A stretch of 24,533 nt of DNA from Clostridiales bacterium (lineage in GTDB: Bacteria; Bacillota; Clostridia; Oscillospirales; Oscillospiraceae), in contig JAJBTD010000144.1 in assembly GCA_020861055.1 (NCBI GenBank), forward strand, positions 1-24,533, given 5' to 3'. The notes under the pieces were generated by a model, which had not been told where the DNA came from, searched no databases, and was given only the letters and a program-made list of their open reading frames with translations. Within the stretch, counting starts at the first letter, position 1. Each line of letters starts with the position of its first letter. Below, in pieces: positions 6,840 through 15,354 of the stretch. A program made the translations under genes and the position numbers.

Positions 6840-7616
6840 ATGAACGGCAAGGTAGAGATCTGCGGCGTAAATACGTCCAAGCTGAGGGTGCTGAAAAGCG
6901 AGGAGATGACAGAGCTGCTCCGCCGGGTCAAGCAAGGTGACCAGCAGGCCCGGCAGGAGATGATCGAGGGGAATCTGCGGCTGGTGCTCTCCGTCATTCA
7001 GCGTTTTGCCGGACGGGGAGAGAACATGGACGACCTCTTTCAGGTTGGCTGTGTCGGTCTGGTAAAGGCAGTTGACCGGTTCGACTGCGACCAGTTCGAG
7101 GTGAAATTTTCCACCTACGGCGTCCCACTGATTCTGGGGGAGGTGCGGCGGTTCCTTCGGGATTCCTCCGCCCTCCGGGTCAGCCGCTCCATGCGGGACA
7201 TGGCCTACCGGGTGCTTCAGGCCAGGGAGGAATTCACCAGGGAGCACCAGCGGGAGCCGTCCCTGGACGAGATCGCCAAAATCCTGGAGCTGAAGCGGGA
7301 GGACGTGGTCTTTGCCATGGACGCCATCTCTGACCCGGTGAGCCTGTATGAACCTATCTATTCCGACGGTGGAGATGCCGTATGCGTCATGGACCAGGTG
7401 AAGGACGAAAAAAACAACGACGAGCGCTGGCTGGAGCATCTGGCTCTCCGGGACGCCATGGAACGTCTCCCCGCCCGTGAGCGGCACATCCTGGAGCTGC
7501 GATTCTACCAGGGCAAAACCCAAATGGAGGTTTCCGCCGAGGTGGGCATCTCTCAGGCCCAGGTCTCCCGGTTGGAGAAGGGCGCTATCGGTCAGCTCCG
7601 GAAGAATATCACCTGA
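6840..7616 (+). CDS. sigG: RNA polymerase sporulation sigma factor SigG (late forespore)
   Basis: 258-residue sigma factor that directs late forespore genes such as SASP, germinant receptor and spoVA genes. It begins with the SigG signature NGKVEICGVNTSKLRVLKSE (residues 2-21), which contacts anti-sigma regulators. Region 2 reads NLRLVLSVIQRF, then DDLFQVGCVGLVKAVDRFD and VKFSTYGVPLILGEVRRFLR. Region 3 covers VSRSMRDMAYRVLQ and EPSLDEIAKIL. Region 4 ends with QGKTQMEVSAEVGISQAQVSRLEK. Both length and position behind spoIIGA-sigE match the arrangement in Bacillus and Clostridium. The ribosome site GGGAGG lies 8 bases before the ATG, but inside a stable hairpin. SigF-dependent RNA should escape this hairpin. 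Confidence 0.97.
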   Translation: MNGKVEICGVNTSKLRVLKSEEMTELLRRVKQGDQQARQEMIEGNLRLVLSVIQRFAGRGENMDDLFQVGCVGLVKAVDRFDCDQFEVKFSTYGVPLILGEVRRFLRDSSALRVSRSMRDMAYRVLQAREEFTREHQREPSLDEIAKILELKREDVVFAMDAISDPVSLYEPIYSDGGDAVCVMDQVKDEKNNDERWLEHLALRDAMERLPARERHILELRFYQGKTQMEVSAEVGISQAQVSRLEKGAIGQLRKNIT

Positions 7617-7678
7617 CACCGGAAACAAAATGTGACCTGCCCTGTGGAGCGTACGGTTCAGACGTACAAATGCCGAAA

Positions 7679-7712
7679 ATAAGTCCTGGGACGATGTCGT
7701 CCCAGGACTTAT
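7679..7712. terminator. Bidirectional terminator between sigG and the Fn3 gene
   Basis: A perfect 16-bp inverted repeat (ATAAGTCCTGGGACGA, TG, complement) is flanked by ATTTT-type tracts on both strands. It lies between two convergent genes, so it can serve both. Confidence 0.85.
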
Positions 7713-7742
7713 GAATTTTATGCTGCTTACAAGGCGTGCGGA

Positions 7743-10700
7743 TTAATAATAGACCCAGGTTTCAGAACTGGCCTTGGAACTGACTCCAAGGACAGAGGTC
7801 GCATAGAAAAACTTGCCGGTGACTGCCGGGTCAGTGGGGTCATACTTTTTGCTCGTGGAGATTTTGCTCATGCACGGCACTCCAAATGCGCTGACACTCG
7901 ACGTCTTGTAGAGGACCACCGGGATTCGGTGCGTCTTTCCGTAGCCATTCTTTGTCAAGTCCAAAATCAGGTACGCATAAATACACTGCATCCGGATACA
8001 GGACAAAGTATTATTTTTGTTGTTTGCCAGAGAGTTATAGCTTGAGGCACGCAGTGAATTTACATTCGTCTTATTATAGAGCACAGAATGGAAATAGCTT
8101 GGCAACCCACTAATACGAACTACATACTGCTCATAGCTGGAAGCGCTCGTCAGCCACCGGAAGCCTGAGCCTGCGGCCAGATACACACTGCTCGAATAGG
8201 CAGTTGTGTTCGACATGTTTCCTACGCTCTTCCATACCGCAGCCGGGATATCATAGGCCTTGGTATCGCTGTTATACAGGTAAATGGCCGTATAGCTGGG
8301 CGTACTGCCCTTAGTGCAGATGCAGGTGACAATTCTGCATTTCATGTCCCGATAGCTCTTTCCAAAATAGGCGTAAAGGTTGGTGACCAGTTCGCCGGAG
8401 GCCGGATCAAAGTAATATTTATAGGTGCTGCCGTTGCGCTTTTTATACTGCCAACCGGTGGCCAAGGTCCCGTCGGAGTTCACATAATACTGTTTCCCGT
8501 CCTTCTTCACCCACGTATTCCGCTCGCTGCCGGACCAGTAGAGAGTGAAGGTACCTCCCGTCTTGTCGTAGGTTCCCCGGAACGTGACCGTCTTTCCGTC
8601 CACCGTTGCTGTGGCAACCGGAACCACACAGTACCAATAGATGGTCTTATTACTGGTGATAGTGGTATCTGTATAGCTATTGGTGGTGACAGTGGCAAGT
8701 TTTGTCCAAGAGCTCTCAGAGTTCTTGCGACGGTACACGATGTAAGAGGAGGCTCCGGTTTCCTTACTCCAAGTAATCTTTGTGCCGCTGGAGGAGGGCT
8801 GACCGACAGTCAAATTCTCCGGCATGGGCAGGTAGATGCAAAAGCTGCCGCTGGTATTGTAGTAGCTCAAGCTTGCCTTGGAGGAGTCGAACGCCCGGAC
8901 GGTGTAATAGCAGGTGGTTCCGGCTGACAGACTGGTTACAGAGGTGTCCAAATAAGTAATCGTAGAGCCGCTGGTAACCGTAGCAATCCTGCTCCAATGG
9001 GCAGAGGTGGACGTCTTGCGATAGATATAGTAGCCAGCCGCCCCACTCACCTTCTCCCAGGTGACCTTGATGCCGTTGGTGCTGGATGTATTGTTTGCCA
9101 GGGTAGTGGGAATCACAGGGGTAGTCAAATAGACGTAAGAGGCCGCAACATAGCCGCTCCACAAATTATTGCTCGCAGTGGACCCGCTTGGCGATCCCGT
9201 GCCGTAATAGGCTCGGACGGCATAATAGTAGGTCTTGCCACTGGTCAGGTTGGAGCTGGAATCCACATAGCTGGTGGTGCTGTTGCCGGTAATATTGGTC
9301 ACAGTGACCCAGGAGCCGCCGGAAACCTTTCGGTAAATCCGGTAGCCGGTAGCCGTGCTGTCCTCGGTCCAGGACACCTTAAGCCCACTCGACACAGAGG
9401 TCACAGTGGCCGTGGGTGCCGCATGATAGACAACTGCGGAGGACGATCGATATGCGCTCCAGACGATCGTCTTAGAAGCGTCTGTACCATAAGCCCTGAC
9501 TGTATAGTAGTAGGTGACGTTTGCCTGGGCGGCGGTGTCCAGATAACTGGTCGTTGAATTGCCAGTAAGATTCGATGCGATTGTCTTCCAAGCACCGGTA
9601 GTGGAGGTCCGGCGGTAAACTCGATAGCCGACTGCACCGGAAACCTTGCTCCAGGTGACCTGCATTCCGCTACCTGTGCTGTAAATGCTCCCCATCGTTG
9701 GTGTTGCCAGGTAGTACAGCGCAGAGGAACTCTTATAGCCGCTCCAGTCACCGTCTTTATAACTCTTGCTCCCGGTGATATTGCTGCCATAATAGGCCCG
9801 GACGGTATAATAATAGGTTTTGCCACTGGTGGCCCCAGTATCAGTGTAGGAACTGGTCGTTCCGCTGGTCAGATTTTCCACTATAGTCCAGGAACCGCCG
9901 GATACCTTTCGGAAGATGCGATAGCCTGTAGCGGCGCTGTCCACCGTCCAGGTCACCTTGACACCGGTCGACGCCGCGCTCACTGTGACGGTTGGCGTGC
10001 CATAATAGGTGACGGCTGCATCCGGTGTATAATAGCTGCTCCAGTAACCGTCTTCGTAACTCTTACTCGCGCTGATGCTGCTGCCGTAATAGGCCCGGAC
10101 CGTGTAATAGTACGTGTCTCCCGCTTTTGCGCCGGTATCCAGATAGCTTGTGGTAGAGCCGCTGGTGATTGTGGCAATTGTAGTCCACCCGCCGGAGGTG
10201 GAGGCTCTTCTGAACACCCGATAGCCGGTTGCCCCTGTCATTTTACTCCAGACGATGTGCAAACCGCTGTTATCCGTATAGTGGGCGCCAAGGGTCGGTG
10301 CCGCCAAATAGTATACGCTGGCAGTATCGGAGGCTCCGCTCCAGACATTGACGGTGTAATCCTCCCGCTCGGAGGACCCGTCTCCAAAATAGGCCCGGAC
10401 AGCGTACAGATAGGTCGTTTTGCTGACCGCACTGCTATCCACATAGGAGGTCGTCTCGCCGCTGTCCACGTCGCCGACCGCTGTCCAATCAGAGCTGCCA
10501 GATTTCTGCCGGAGGACTTGGTAACCAGTAGCGCCGCTGACGCTGCTCCAGGAAACCTTAACGCCGCCCGCCGCATTGGCCGCCTTAACATCAGTCGGCG
10601 TGTTGTAGCGGGTATAGGTCACAGCGCTACTTTCGGATGTCTCACCGTCGGACAGGACAGCGGCCACATAGTAGGAATAGGTCGTGCCGACAGCAGTAGC

Positions 10701-11573
10701 TGTGGTGTCGGTATAGGTGGTGTCGGTGATACCGGAGGCCAATTCCGTCCAATTTTCTTCGGAGTCAGTCATCCGATAGACCGTATAGCTCTCAGCGTCG
10801 GAAATCTCGGACCAGGTGAGCGTTGGACTTGTACCGTCGCTGCTCTGGGTCAGGCTGATGTCGGTCACGGTGACTTCCTCTCCATCATCATAGGCAGCCA
10901 CCGCTACAGCATAGTAGCCAGTATACAGGCCGTTGTCCTGGCCGTCCACATTGAAAGCGAAGAGGTAGTCCGGGTGCTCTGTGGCATCCTCGTCCTTGTA
11001 GTTTACATAGACCTCCTCGGCGGAGTACACGGCGGCATCCTCATCCACATCGCTGATGGAGGCCGCAGCCGCAGTAGTAGGCGTGCTGGTCAGGTTCAGG
11101 AACCGGTCAGAGGAGATGTACAGTTCCTCATCATTCTGGAGCTCACCCTTCTCATAGTAGAAGTAGTAGGGGGTGTTCAGCATCTTCTCCTCATCCGTTT
11201 CATTGTAGTCATAAAAGGCTACAATGCCGGTATAGGAGGTGTTTACATTGGCATTCTTTCCCTCTGTCAGATAGCTGGTAACACAGACCACCAGCTTCTC
11301 TGGAGCGTTGTAGTTTCCGTCACTGTTAATGTAGACAGTTTCTTCCCCGCTGTCGGCAGACGCCTCACCGGTATCGTCCCCCGATGCAGCATCGTCAGAG
11401 GCCCCGTCTGATGCCTCCTGGATACCGCTATCATCAAACGGATTAGAGGAATCAGAGGTGCTGGCTACTTCGTCAGCCTGTGCGCTGATCTCTGCCGCTG
11501 AGGCCGGGTAGGCCATCAGCATGACCAAAGCCAGAAGCAAGCTGACGGAACGGATGAAAATGGGGTGTTTCAT
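7743..11573 (-). CDS. Large secreted protein with eight fibronectin-III-like repeats and a degenerate L,D-transpeptidase-like domain
   Basis: 1276-residue exported protein of unknown role, probably wall-associated. Residues 1-26 are a signal peptide (basic start, hydrophobic core, cut after PASA). An Asp/Ser/Glu-rich linker covers 27-80 and a unique domain about 81-239. Eight Fn3-like repeats of 86-101 residues fill 240-1016, each with patterns like VSGATGYxVxRR, SYxDT and TYYYTVRAY. Residues about 1020-1062 resemble a wall-binding repeat (KKDGKQYYVNSDG...GW). From about 1074 the order of motifs follows YkuD L,D-transpeptidases: FRWLT, VVRISG, FHSVLY (His1162), SLRASSYNSL, then SCIRM at 1191-1195 where SHGCIRL is expected, and YDPTDPA. 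Cys1192 and Arg1194 remain but the His-Gly is lost, so activity is doubtful. The ATG at 11573 has AAGGAG 8 bases upstream; an ATG at 11615 was rejected because it precedes the signal peptide. The gene follows tatD and the radical SAM gene by 52 bases with no terminator between. Confidence 0.8.
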   Translation of the reverse strand: MKHPIFIRSVSLLLALVMLMAYPASAAEISAQADEVASTSDSSNPFDDSGIQEASDGASDDAASGDDTGEASADSGEETVYINSDGNYNAPEKLVVCVTSYLTEGKNANVNTSYTGIVAFYDYNETDEEKMLNTPYYFYYEKGELQNDEELYISSDRFLNLTSTPTTAAAASISDVDEDAAVYSAEEVYVNYKDEDATEHPDYLFAFNVDGQDNGLYTGYYAVAVAAYDDGEEVTVTDISLTQSSDGTSPTLTWSEISDAESYTVYRMTDSEENWTELASGITDTTYTDTTATAVGTTYSYYVAAVLSDGETSESSAVTYTRYNTPTDVKAANAAGGVKVSWSSVSGATGYQVLRQKSGSSDWTAVGDVDSGETTSYVDSSAVSKTTYLYAVRAYFGDGSSEREDYTVNVWSGASDTASVYYLAAPTLGAHYTDNSGLHIVWSKMTGATGYRVFRRASTSGGWTTIATITSGSTTSYLDTGAKAGDTYYYTVRAYYGSSISASKSYEDGYWSSYYTPDAAVTYYGTPTVTVSAASTGVKVTWTVDSAATGYRIFRKVSGGSWTIVENLTSGTTSSYTDTGATSGKTYYYTVRAYYGSNITGSKSYKDGDWSGYKSSSALYYLATPTMGSIYSTGSGMQVTWSKVSGAVGYRVYRRTSTTGAWKTIASNLTGNSTTSYLDTAAQANVTYYYTVRAYGTDASKTIVWSAYRSSSAVVYHAAPTATVTSVSSGLKVSWTEDSTATGYRIYRKVSGGSWVTVTNITGNSTTSYVDSSSNLTSGKTYYYAVRAYYGTGSPSGSTASNNLWSGYVAASYVYLTTPVIPTTLANNTSSTNGIKVTWEKVSGAAGYYIYRKTSTSAHWSRIATVTSGSTITYLDTSVTSLSAGTTCYYTVRAFDSSKASLSYYNTSGSFCIYLPMPENLTVGQPSSSGTKITWSKETGASSYIVYRRKNSESSWTKLATVTTNSYTDTTITSNKTIYWYCVVPVATATVDGKTVTFRGTYDKTGGTFTLYWSGSERNTWVKKDGKQYYVNSDGTLATGWQYKKRNGSTYKYYFDPASGELVTNLYAYFGKSYRDMKCRIVTCICTKGSTPSYTAIYLYNSDTKAYDIPAAVWKSVGNMSNTTAYSSSVYLAAGSGFRWLTSASSYEQYVVRISGLPSYFHSVLYNKTNVNSLRASSYNSLANNKNNTLSCIRMQCIYAYLILDLTKNGYGKTHRIPVVLYKTSSVSAFGVPCMSKISTSKKYDPTDPAVTGKFFYATSVLGVSSKASSETWVYY
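8526..10856 (-). repeat. Array of eight ~100-codon Fn3-like repeats
   Basis: Eight tandem homologous coding units (residues 240-1016 of the large protein). Repeats 3-7 are alike at the DNA level too, e.g. the recurring TAATAGGCCCGGAC-type segment near 9206, 9791 and 10087. Such an array can change copy number by recombination. Confidence 0.75.
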
Positions 11574-11625
11574 AATAGATACTCCTTCTCCTGTTCTTCT
11601 GCATTTCTTCATCATTTATGGTTCA

Positions 11626-12231
11626 TTACCATTGTGTGGAATAGGTGCGGACCCGATAGACCGCTCCCAGGCTCTCACAGATCTGGCGACAGACCTCGAT
11701 CTCCTCAGGAGGGATGGTATCTACCACGGTCATAATGACTTTGGGGACATATTGGACCGCCTCCCTGGTGAAGTCCAGCATCGCCTGGAAGCTGGCCTCT
11801 CCATAACGGGAGCGGCAGGTCTCCTGATAGGCCGCTGCCGTGGCCCGGTTCAGGGAGATGGACAGAATGTCAAATTTTCCGGCAAACAGGCGGGCGGTGG
11901 GCTTTCCGTGAATGAGATCGCTGTGCCCGTTGGTGTCCATGCGGATGGGAATGGAGGAATCCCCCTTCACCCGCTCCGCCACCCAGAGGATGTCCTCCAG
12001 GCGGTAGGTCGGCTCTCCATAGCCGCAAAAGACCAGCTCCCGGTATTGGTTCAGATCCCGACGCTGAATGTCCGCCAGGATTTCCTCCTTAGACGGCTCC
12101 CGCTCCAGCCAAAGGGAACCGGAGTCCCCTACCCGGTCTCCGGTCGTGCGCAGGCAAAAGGCGCAGGCACAGTCACAGCGGTTGGTGGTGTTTACATAGA
12201 GATTGTCTCCATAGGCATAGGTGATGGTCAA
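11626..12231 (-). CDS. TatD-associated radical SAM protein
   Basis: 201-residue radical SAM enzyme. The iron-sulfur motif CX3CX2C is at Cys19, Cys23 and Cys26 (NRCDCACAFCLR), followed by the GGE-equivalent FCGYGEPTYR at about 68-77 and MDTNGHSDL, which supports the strand that binds S-adenosylmethionine. The short length and the direct link to tatD fit the small family known as TatD-associated radical SAM proteins, whose substrate is unknown. The start is TTG at 12231 with AAGGTG 7 bases upstream. The gene begins 26 bases after the tatD stop, on the same transcript. It has only the core half-barrel and no extra iron-sulfur domain. Confidence 0.88.
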   Translation of the reverse strand: MTITYAYGDNLYVNTTNRCDCACAFCLRTTGDRVGDSGSLWLEREPSKEEILADIQRRDLNQYRELVFCGYGEPTYRLEDILWVAERVKGDSSIPIRMDTNGHSDLIHGKPTARLFAGKFDILSISLNRATAAAYQETCRSRYGEASFQAMLDFTREAVQYVPKVIMTVVDTIPPEEIEVCRQICESLGAVYRVRTYSTQW

Positions 12232-12257
12232 TGGTTCACACCTTGCTTTGCATCAGG

Positions 12258-13049
12258 TTACAGGGAAGGCCCCTCGATGTGGAAGAACCGCTTCCCGTTT
12301 TCAGTGGTGATCCGGGCAACTTCCTCCAAGGGCAGACCCTTGATCTCCGCCAGCCGTTGGGCCACCTGGTACACCCGGAGGGAGGAATTTCGCCGGTGCT
12401 TTTTGTCCTCCGGACGGCGGGGATAGGGAATCATGTAGGGGGAATCCGTCTCGATCATGATATGCTCCAGCGGAATCGCCGCCGCTACCTCCGGGGGGCG
12501 CTTGGCGTTGGGAAAGGTGAGCGCCCCGGTAAAGGAGATCATCCAGCCCCGGTCCACCAGCTCTTTGGCCTGCTCCACGCTGCCGGAGTAGCAGTGAAAG
12601 ACGCCCCGGACGTTAGGAAAGGCCCGGACCATTTCCATGGCGTCCCCATGGGCCTCACGGTCATGGAAGATGATAGGAATATCCAATTCCTCCGCCAGAG
12701 CCATCTGCCGAGCCAGGCCCGCCTTCTGCGCCTCATGGTCGGCGTAGTCCTTCCAATAGTAGTCCAGCCCCACCTCGCCGATGGCCTTCACCTTAGGGTC
12801 AGCAGCCAGTGTGCGAAGGGCGTCCAGACTGCTGTCGGTGAGCTTCTCGATATCGGATGGGTGAAAACCCACCGCGGCATAGACATGGGGCCAGGCATGA
12901 GCATAGGAAACCGCCGCCTGGGAGCTTTCCATCTCACAGCCCGGATTCAAAACCAGTTCCACCCCCGCCTGGGGCAGAGCGTCCAGCAACGCCTCCCGGT
13001 CAGTGCGGAAAGCGCTGCTGTCATAGTGGGCATGGGTATCAAAGTACAT
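12258..13049 (-). CDS. tatD: TatD family metal-dependent hydrolase (DNase)
   Basis: 263-residue TIM-barrel hydrolase of the amidohydrolase superfamily. Relatives act as 3'-5' DNases in repair or on D-aminoacyl ends; the exact substrate here is not shown. Metal ligands are in place: His6 and His8 (FDTHAHYD), Glu92 (IGEVGLDYYW), His129 (PIIFHDREAH), His152 (GVFHCYSGS) and Asp202 (IETDSPYMIP). Length is typical (about 255-265). The ATG at 13049 has GGAGG 6 bases upstream. It is the first gene of a minus-strand unit with the radical SAM gene, and a good sigma-A promoter lies 55 bases upstream. Confidence 0.95.
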   Translation of the reverse strand: MYFDTHAHYDSSAFRTDREALLDALPQAGVELVLNPGCEMESSQAAVSYAHAWPHVYAAVGFHPSDIEKLTDSSLDALRTLAADPKVKAIGEVGLDYYWKDYADHEAQKAGLARQMALAEELDIPIIFHDREAHGDAMEMVRAFPNVRGVFHCYSGSVEQAKELVDRGWMISFTGALTFPNAKRPPEVAAAIPLEHIMIETDSPYMIPYPRRPEDKKHRRNSSLRVYQVAQRLAEIKGLPLEEVARITTENGKRFFHIEGPSL

Positions 13050-13103
13050 GGATATCCTCCATCTCTCGTTCCGCTGTTGAGAGCGATGGTGAGAGATGAT
13101 AAT

Positions 13104-13132
13104 AGTATAACTGATTCAGGAAGAAATTGCAA
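13104..13132 (-). promoter_or_regulatory. Sigma-A promoter of tatD
   Basis: On the minus strand TTGCAA (13132-13127) and TATACT (13109-13104) are 17 bases apart. It probably drives tatD, the radical SAM gene and perhaps the Fn3 gene. Confidence 0.8.
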
Positions 13133-13267
13133 GGAATCCTCCGCTCTTTTTTGCCTTTCCAGAAAAGATTCACATTTGTTTAGGTACGGTTGGAATTTTT
13201 AAGCGTTCTCACCTGTCTGCTCCGCCTTTTTCCGGTGCAGGCGCTTGCTGTGCCGGGAGAATTTTGT

Positions 13268-13296
13268 TTGCCCTCTGCTGCAGAAGATGATACAAT
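13268..13296 (+). promoter_or_regulatory. Sigma-A promoter of the amidase gene
   Basis: TTGCCC (13268-13273) and TACAAT (13291-13296) are 17 bases apart, and TGA before the -10 gives an extended element. The start at about 13303 rules out the ATG at 13301 as a translation start. Nothing recognisable lies between here and the tatD promoter. Confidence 0.7.
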
Positions 13297-13348
13297 GTAA
13301 ATGAAAAACGGCCGGATATCGCTTCGGCTTGGAGAGGGAGAAGCGAAG

Positions 13349-14335
13349 ATGAAAAAAATACTTGCCCTGCTTCTGGTCCTGCTGCTGGTGTGTTCCGGCT
13401 GTAGCCAGGGAACCATTGACGAGACGCAGACGGCAGAGGATACCGACTCCTCCGCCGTCGAAGCGGACAGCTCCGAGGCGGAGACGGACGACGCAGACGC
13501 CGCTGCCCAGGACCGGGCAGATCAGGCCGCCCAGGAAGCCGCCCAGGCTGTGGAGGAGGAGAGCGCCGCCCAGGAGACAGAGACGGAGGTGGAGTCAGAG
13601 TCCGTCCAGCCAGACGAAGAGGAGGCTGTGGAGGAGAGCGCTTCCCTTCTGATCTGTATCGACGCCGGGCATCAGAGCAAGGCCAACACAGACAAGGAGC
13701 CCATCGGCCCCGGCTCCTCCACCACCAAGACGAAGGTGGCCGGCGGGACCCACGGAACCACCACCGGGCTGTATGAGTATGAGCTGACCCTGGAAATCTC
13801 TCTGAAGCTTCAGACGGAGCTGGAGAGCCGGGGCTACGAGGTGCTGATGGTGCGGACGGAGAACGACGTGGACATCAGCAACGCCGAGCGGAGCCAGATC
13901 GCCAACGAGGCGGGGGCGGATGCCTTTATCCGGGTACACGCCAACGGCTCGGAAAACAGCTCCGCCAGCGGGGCCATGACCATCTGCCAGACCGCCTCCA
14001 ATCCCTATAATGGCGACCTCTACGAGCAGTCCCGGGCGCTGTCCGAGGCGGTACTGGACGCTCTGGTGGCCGCCACCGGCTGCAAAAAGGAGTACGTCTG
14101 GGAGACGGACACCATGACCGGCATCAACTGGTGCCAGGTGCCGGTGACCATCGTGGAGGTTGGCTATATGACCAATCCCACTGAGGACAAGCTCATGGCT
14201 ACCGACGAGTACCAGGAGAAAATCGCCTCCGGCATCGCCGACGGCATCGACGCCTACTTTGCCGACCAGGGCATCTCCGTCTCAGCGGATGAGACGGAGT
14301 CTGAGGTGGATACCGTCGCCGCCGATACGCAATGA
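13349..14335 (+). CDS. Lipoprotein N-acetylmuramoyl-L-alanine amidase (Amidase_3)
   Basis: 328-residue exported zinc amidase that cuts the bond between N-acetylmuramic acid and the stem peptide. The signal peptide ends in a lipobox LVCSGC with the modified Cys at 18, so the protein is tethered to the outer face of the membrane. Residues about 22-98 are an acidic, low-complexity spacer of Asp, Glu, Ala and Ser. The catalytic domain follows: His108 (CIDAGHQ), Glu143 (LYEYELTLEISLKL), His197 (FIRVHANGS) and Glu270 (PVTIVEVGYMTN). All zinc ligands and the catalytic Glu are present. The ATG at 13349 has GGGAGAAG just upstream. It could be CwlD-like (spore cortex) or a general wall remodeller; the lipobox and spacer favour the latter. 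Confidence 0.92.
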   Translation: MKKILALLLVLLLVCSGCSQGTIDETQTAEDTDSSAVEADSSEAETDDADAAAQDRADQAAQEAAQAVEEESAAQETETEVESESVQPDEEEAVEESASLLICIDAGHQSKANTDKEPIGPGSSTTKTKVAGGTHGTTTGLYEYELTLEISLKLQTELESRGYEVLMVRTENDVDISNAERSQIANEAGADAFIRVHANGSENSSASGAMTICQTASNPYNGDLYEQSRALSEAVLDALVAATGCKKEYVWETDTMTGINWCQVPVTIVEVGYMTNPTEDKLMATDEYQEKIASGIADGIDAYFADQGISVSADETESEVDTVAADTQ

Positions 14336-14354
14336 TAAAAATGATAAAATTGAG

Positions 14355-14390
14355 CCGGCCCCCATGCAATAGCGCACGAGGGCCGGTTTT
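14355..14390 (+). terminator. Terminator after the amidase gene
   Basis: A 7-bp GC stem (CCGGCCC/GGGCCGG) with an 18-base loop is followed by TTTT. The convergent yihY gene ends at 14410, and CAATTTTATC on the other strand could let it work both ways. Confidence 0.65.
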
Positions 14391-14409
14391 CCTGTTCGGG
14401 GATGTCTTT

Positions 14410-15285
14410 TCACTTTTGCTTTTTGGAGAGGTTGAGGTGGGGCAGCTTTCCTGTCCCGTATTTGTCCTCAAAATTGGCCCAGACGAAGTTGAACACATTC
14501 CCCATAATGAGGATATTGCTGCACAAAAATAGCCAGACCAGCAGAATGATCACCGATGCCAAGGAGCCATATACCGTAGTATACCGACCGGAGGCAGTGA
14601 TGAACTGGGAGAAAATCAGGGTGGCCACCACCAGAATGACGGAGGTCAGCAGAGCGCCGGGGCAGATGGTGTGCTTGTGCCGGGGGGTACGGGCAGTGAT
14701 CCGGTAGACCAGGGACAGAAACAGGAAGATAATGGCAAAGGGCATTACGATCTGGATCAGCCGCCAGCCGTAGTGGAGCACAGGAGCGTCCAGCAGCACC
14801 CGAACCACATCCAGCAGCCAGTCGCCCAGCAGCACGATGAGCAGTGCGCCATAGATCATGGTGAGCATTCCCAGGGACATGAGAATGGAAAAAAGCACAC
14901 CCACTACACCGCCTCTGACCCGTTCGCCAAAGATCTCGCCGAAGATGTCCATCAGCCCCCGGAAGGCCGCCGAGGAGGCGGTCAGCGTCATGATAATGCC
15001 GCCGCTGAGAAGGGCAGCACTCTGATTTTCGCTCACATAAGCCAGATAGTCCTCCAGAATGGCGCCGATGGTGGAAGGAACCGCCTCCAGAATGCGGTTG
15101 AGCACATCAGAACCTTCGATGGGCAGCATACCCAGGATGGTGGAGATAATCATCAGCACAGGAAAGACGCTCAGCAACATATAGTAGGCCAGCTGCGCAC
15201 TGGCCCGGGAGATGCGCTTGTTCAGATAAATATGCACCAACTCCATGCCGAATTGTACCGCAGTCTTATCCTTCCACTTGCTCAA
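14410..15285 (-). CDS. YihY/BrkB family inner membrane protein
   Basis: 291-residue polytopic protein of the YihY/BrkB family, once wrongly called ribonuclease BN; its transported substrate is not established. About six membrane segments are visible, including ASAQLAYYMLLSVFPVLMII near the N-terminus, the LTASSAAFRGLMDIFGEIF loop, and a final VIILLVWLFLCSNILIMGNV. The family motif of a polar loop followed by SASGRYTTVYGSLA-like sequence is present as TASGRYTTVYGSLASV. I chose the TTG at 15285 because AGGGGGAAGGA lies 5-7 bases before it. A GTG at 15306 would add seven residues but has no ribosome site. The gene follows the rpsT terminator and probably has its own promoter. Confidence 0.88.
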   Translation of the reverse strand: MSKWKDKTAVQFGMELVHIYLNKRISRASAQLAYYMLLSVFPVLMIISTILGMLPIEGSDVLNRILEAVPSTIGAILEDYLAYVSENQSAALLSGGIIMTLTASSAAFRGLMDIFGEIFGERVRGGVVGVLFSILMSLGMLTMIYGALLIVLLGDWLLDVVRVLLDAPVLHYGWRLIQIVMPFAIIFLFLSLVYRITARTPRHKHTICPGALLTSVILVVATLIFSQFITASGRYTTVYGSLASVIILLVWLFLCSNILIMGNVFNFVWANFEDKYGTGKLPHLNLSKKQK

Positions 15286-15326
15286 TGCGTCCTTCCCCCT
15301 TTCCACGCCATTTTCTGTTCCGGCAT

Positions 15327-15354
15327 ATCATATGATATGAGATCCGTTTACCAA
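15327..15354 (-). promoter_or_regulatory. Candidate sigma-A promoter of yihY within a 16-bp palindrome
   Basis: On the minus strand TTGGTA (15354-15349) and TATGAT (15332-15327) are 16 bases apart. The -10 lies in the perfect palindrome CATATCATATGATATG (15324-15339), and the -35 uses the last bases of the rpsT terminator T-tract. Confidence 0.5.

Noticed and set aside
5831..7628. Long minus-strand frames opposite sigE and sigG
   Set aside because: Shadows of highly conserved sigma factor genes.
8526..10856. Repeated DNA considered as CRISPR or satellite
   Set aside because: Unit is about 300 bases, in frame and encodes Fn3-like domains; no short direct repeats with unique spacers.
10257..11411. 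384-codon plus-strand frame opposite the Fn3 protein
   Set aside because: Mirror of the GC-periodic repeat gene; the minus-strand protein has a signal peptide, clear repeats and a ribosome site.
13301..13348. Upstream ATG extending the amidase by 16 residues
   Set aside because: It lies at the predicted transcription start, lacks a ribosome site and would bury the lipoprotein signal peptide.
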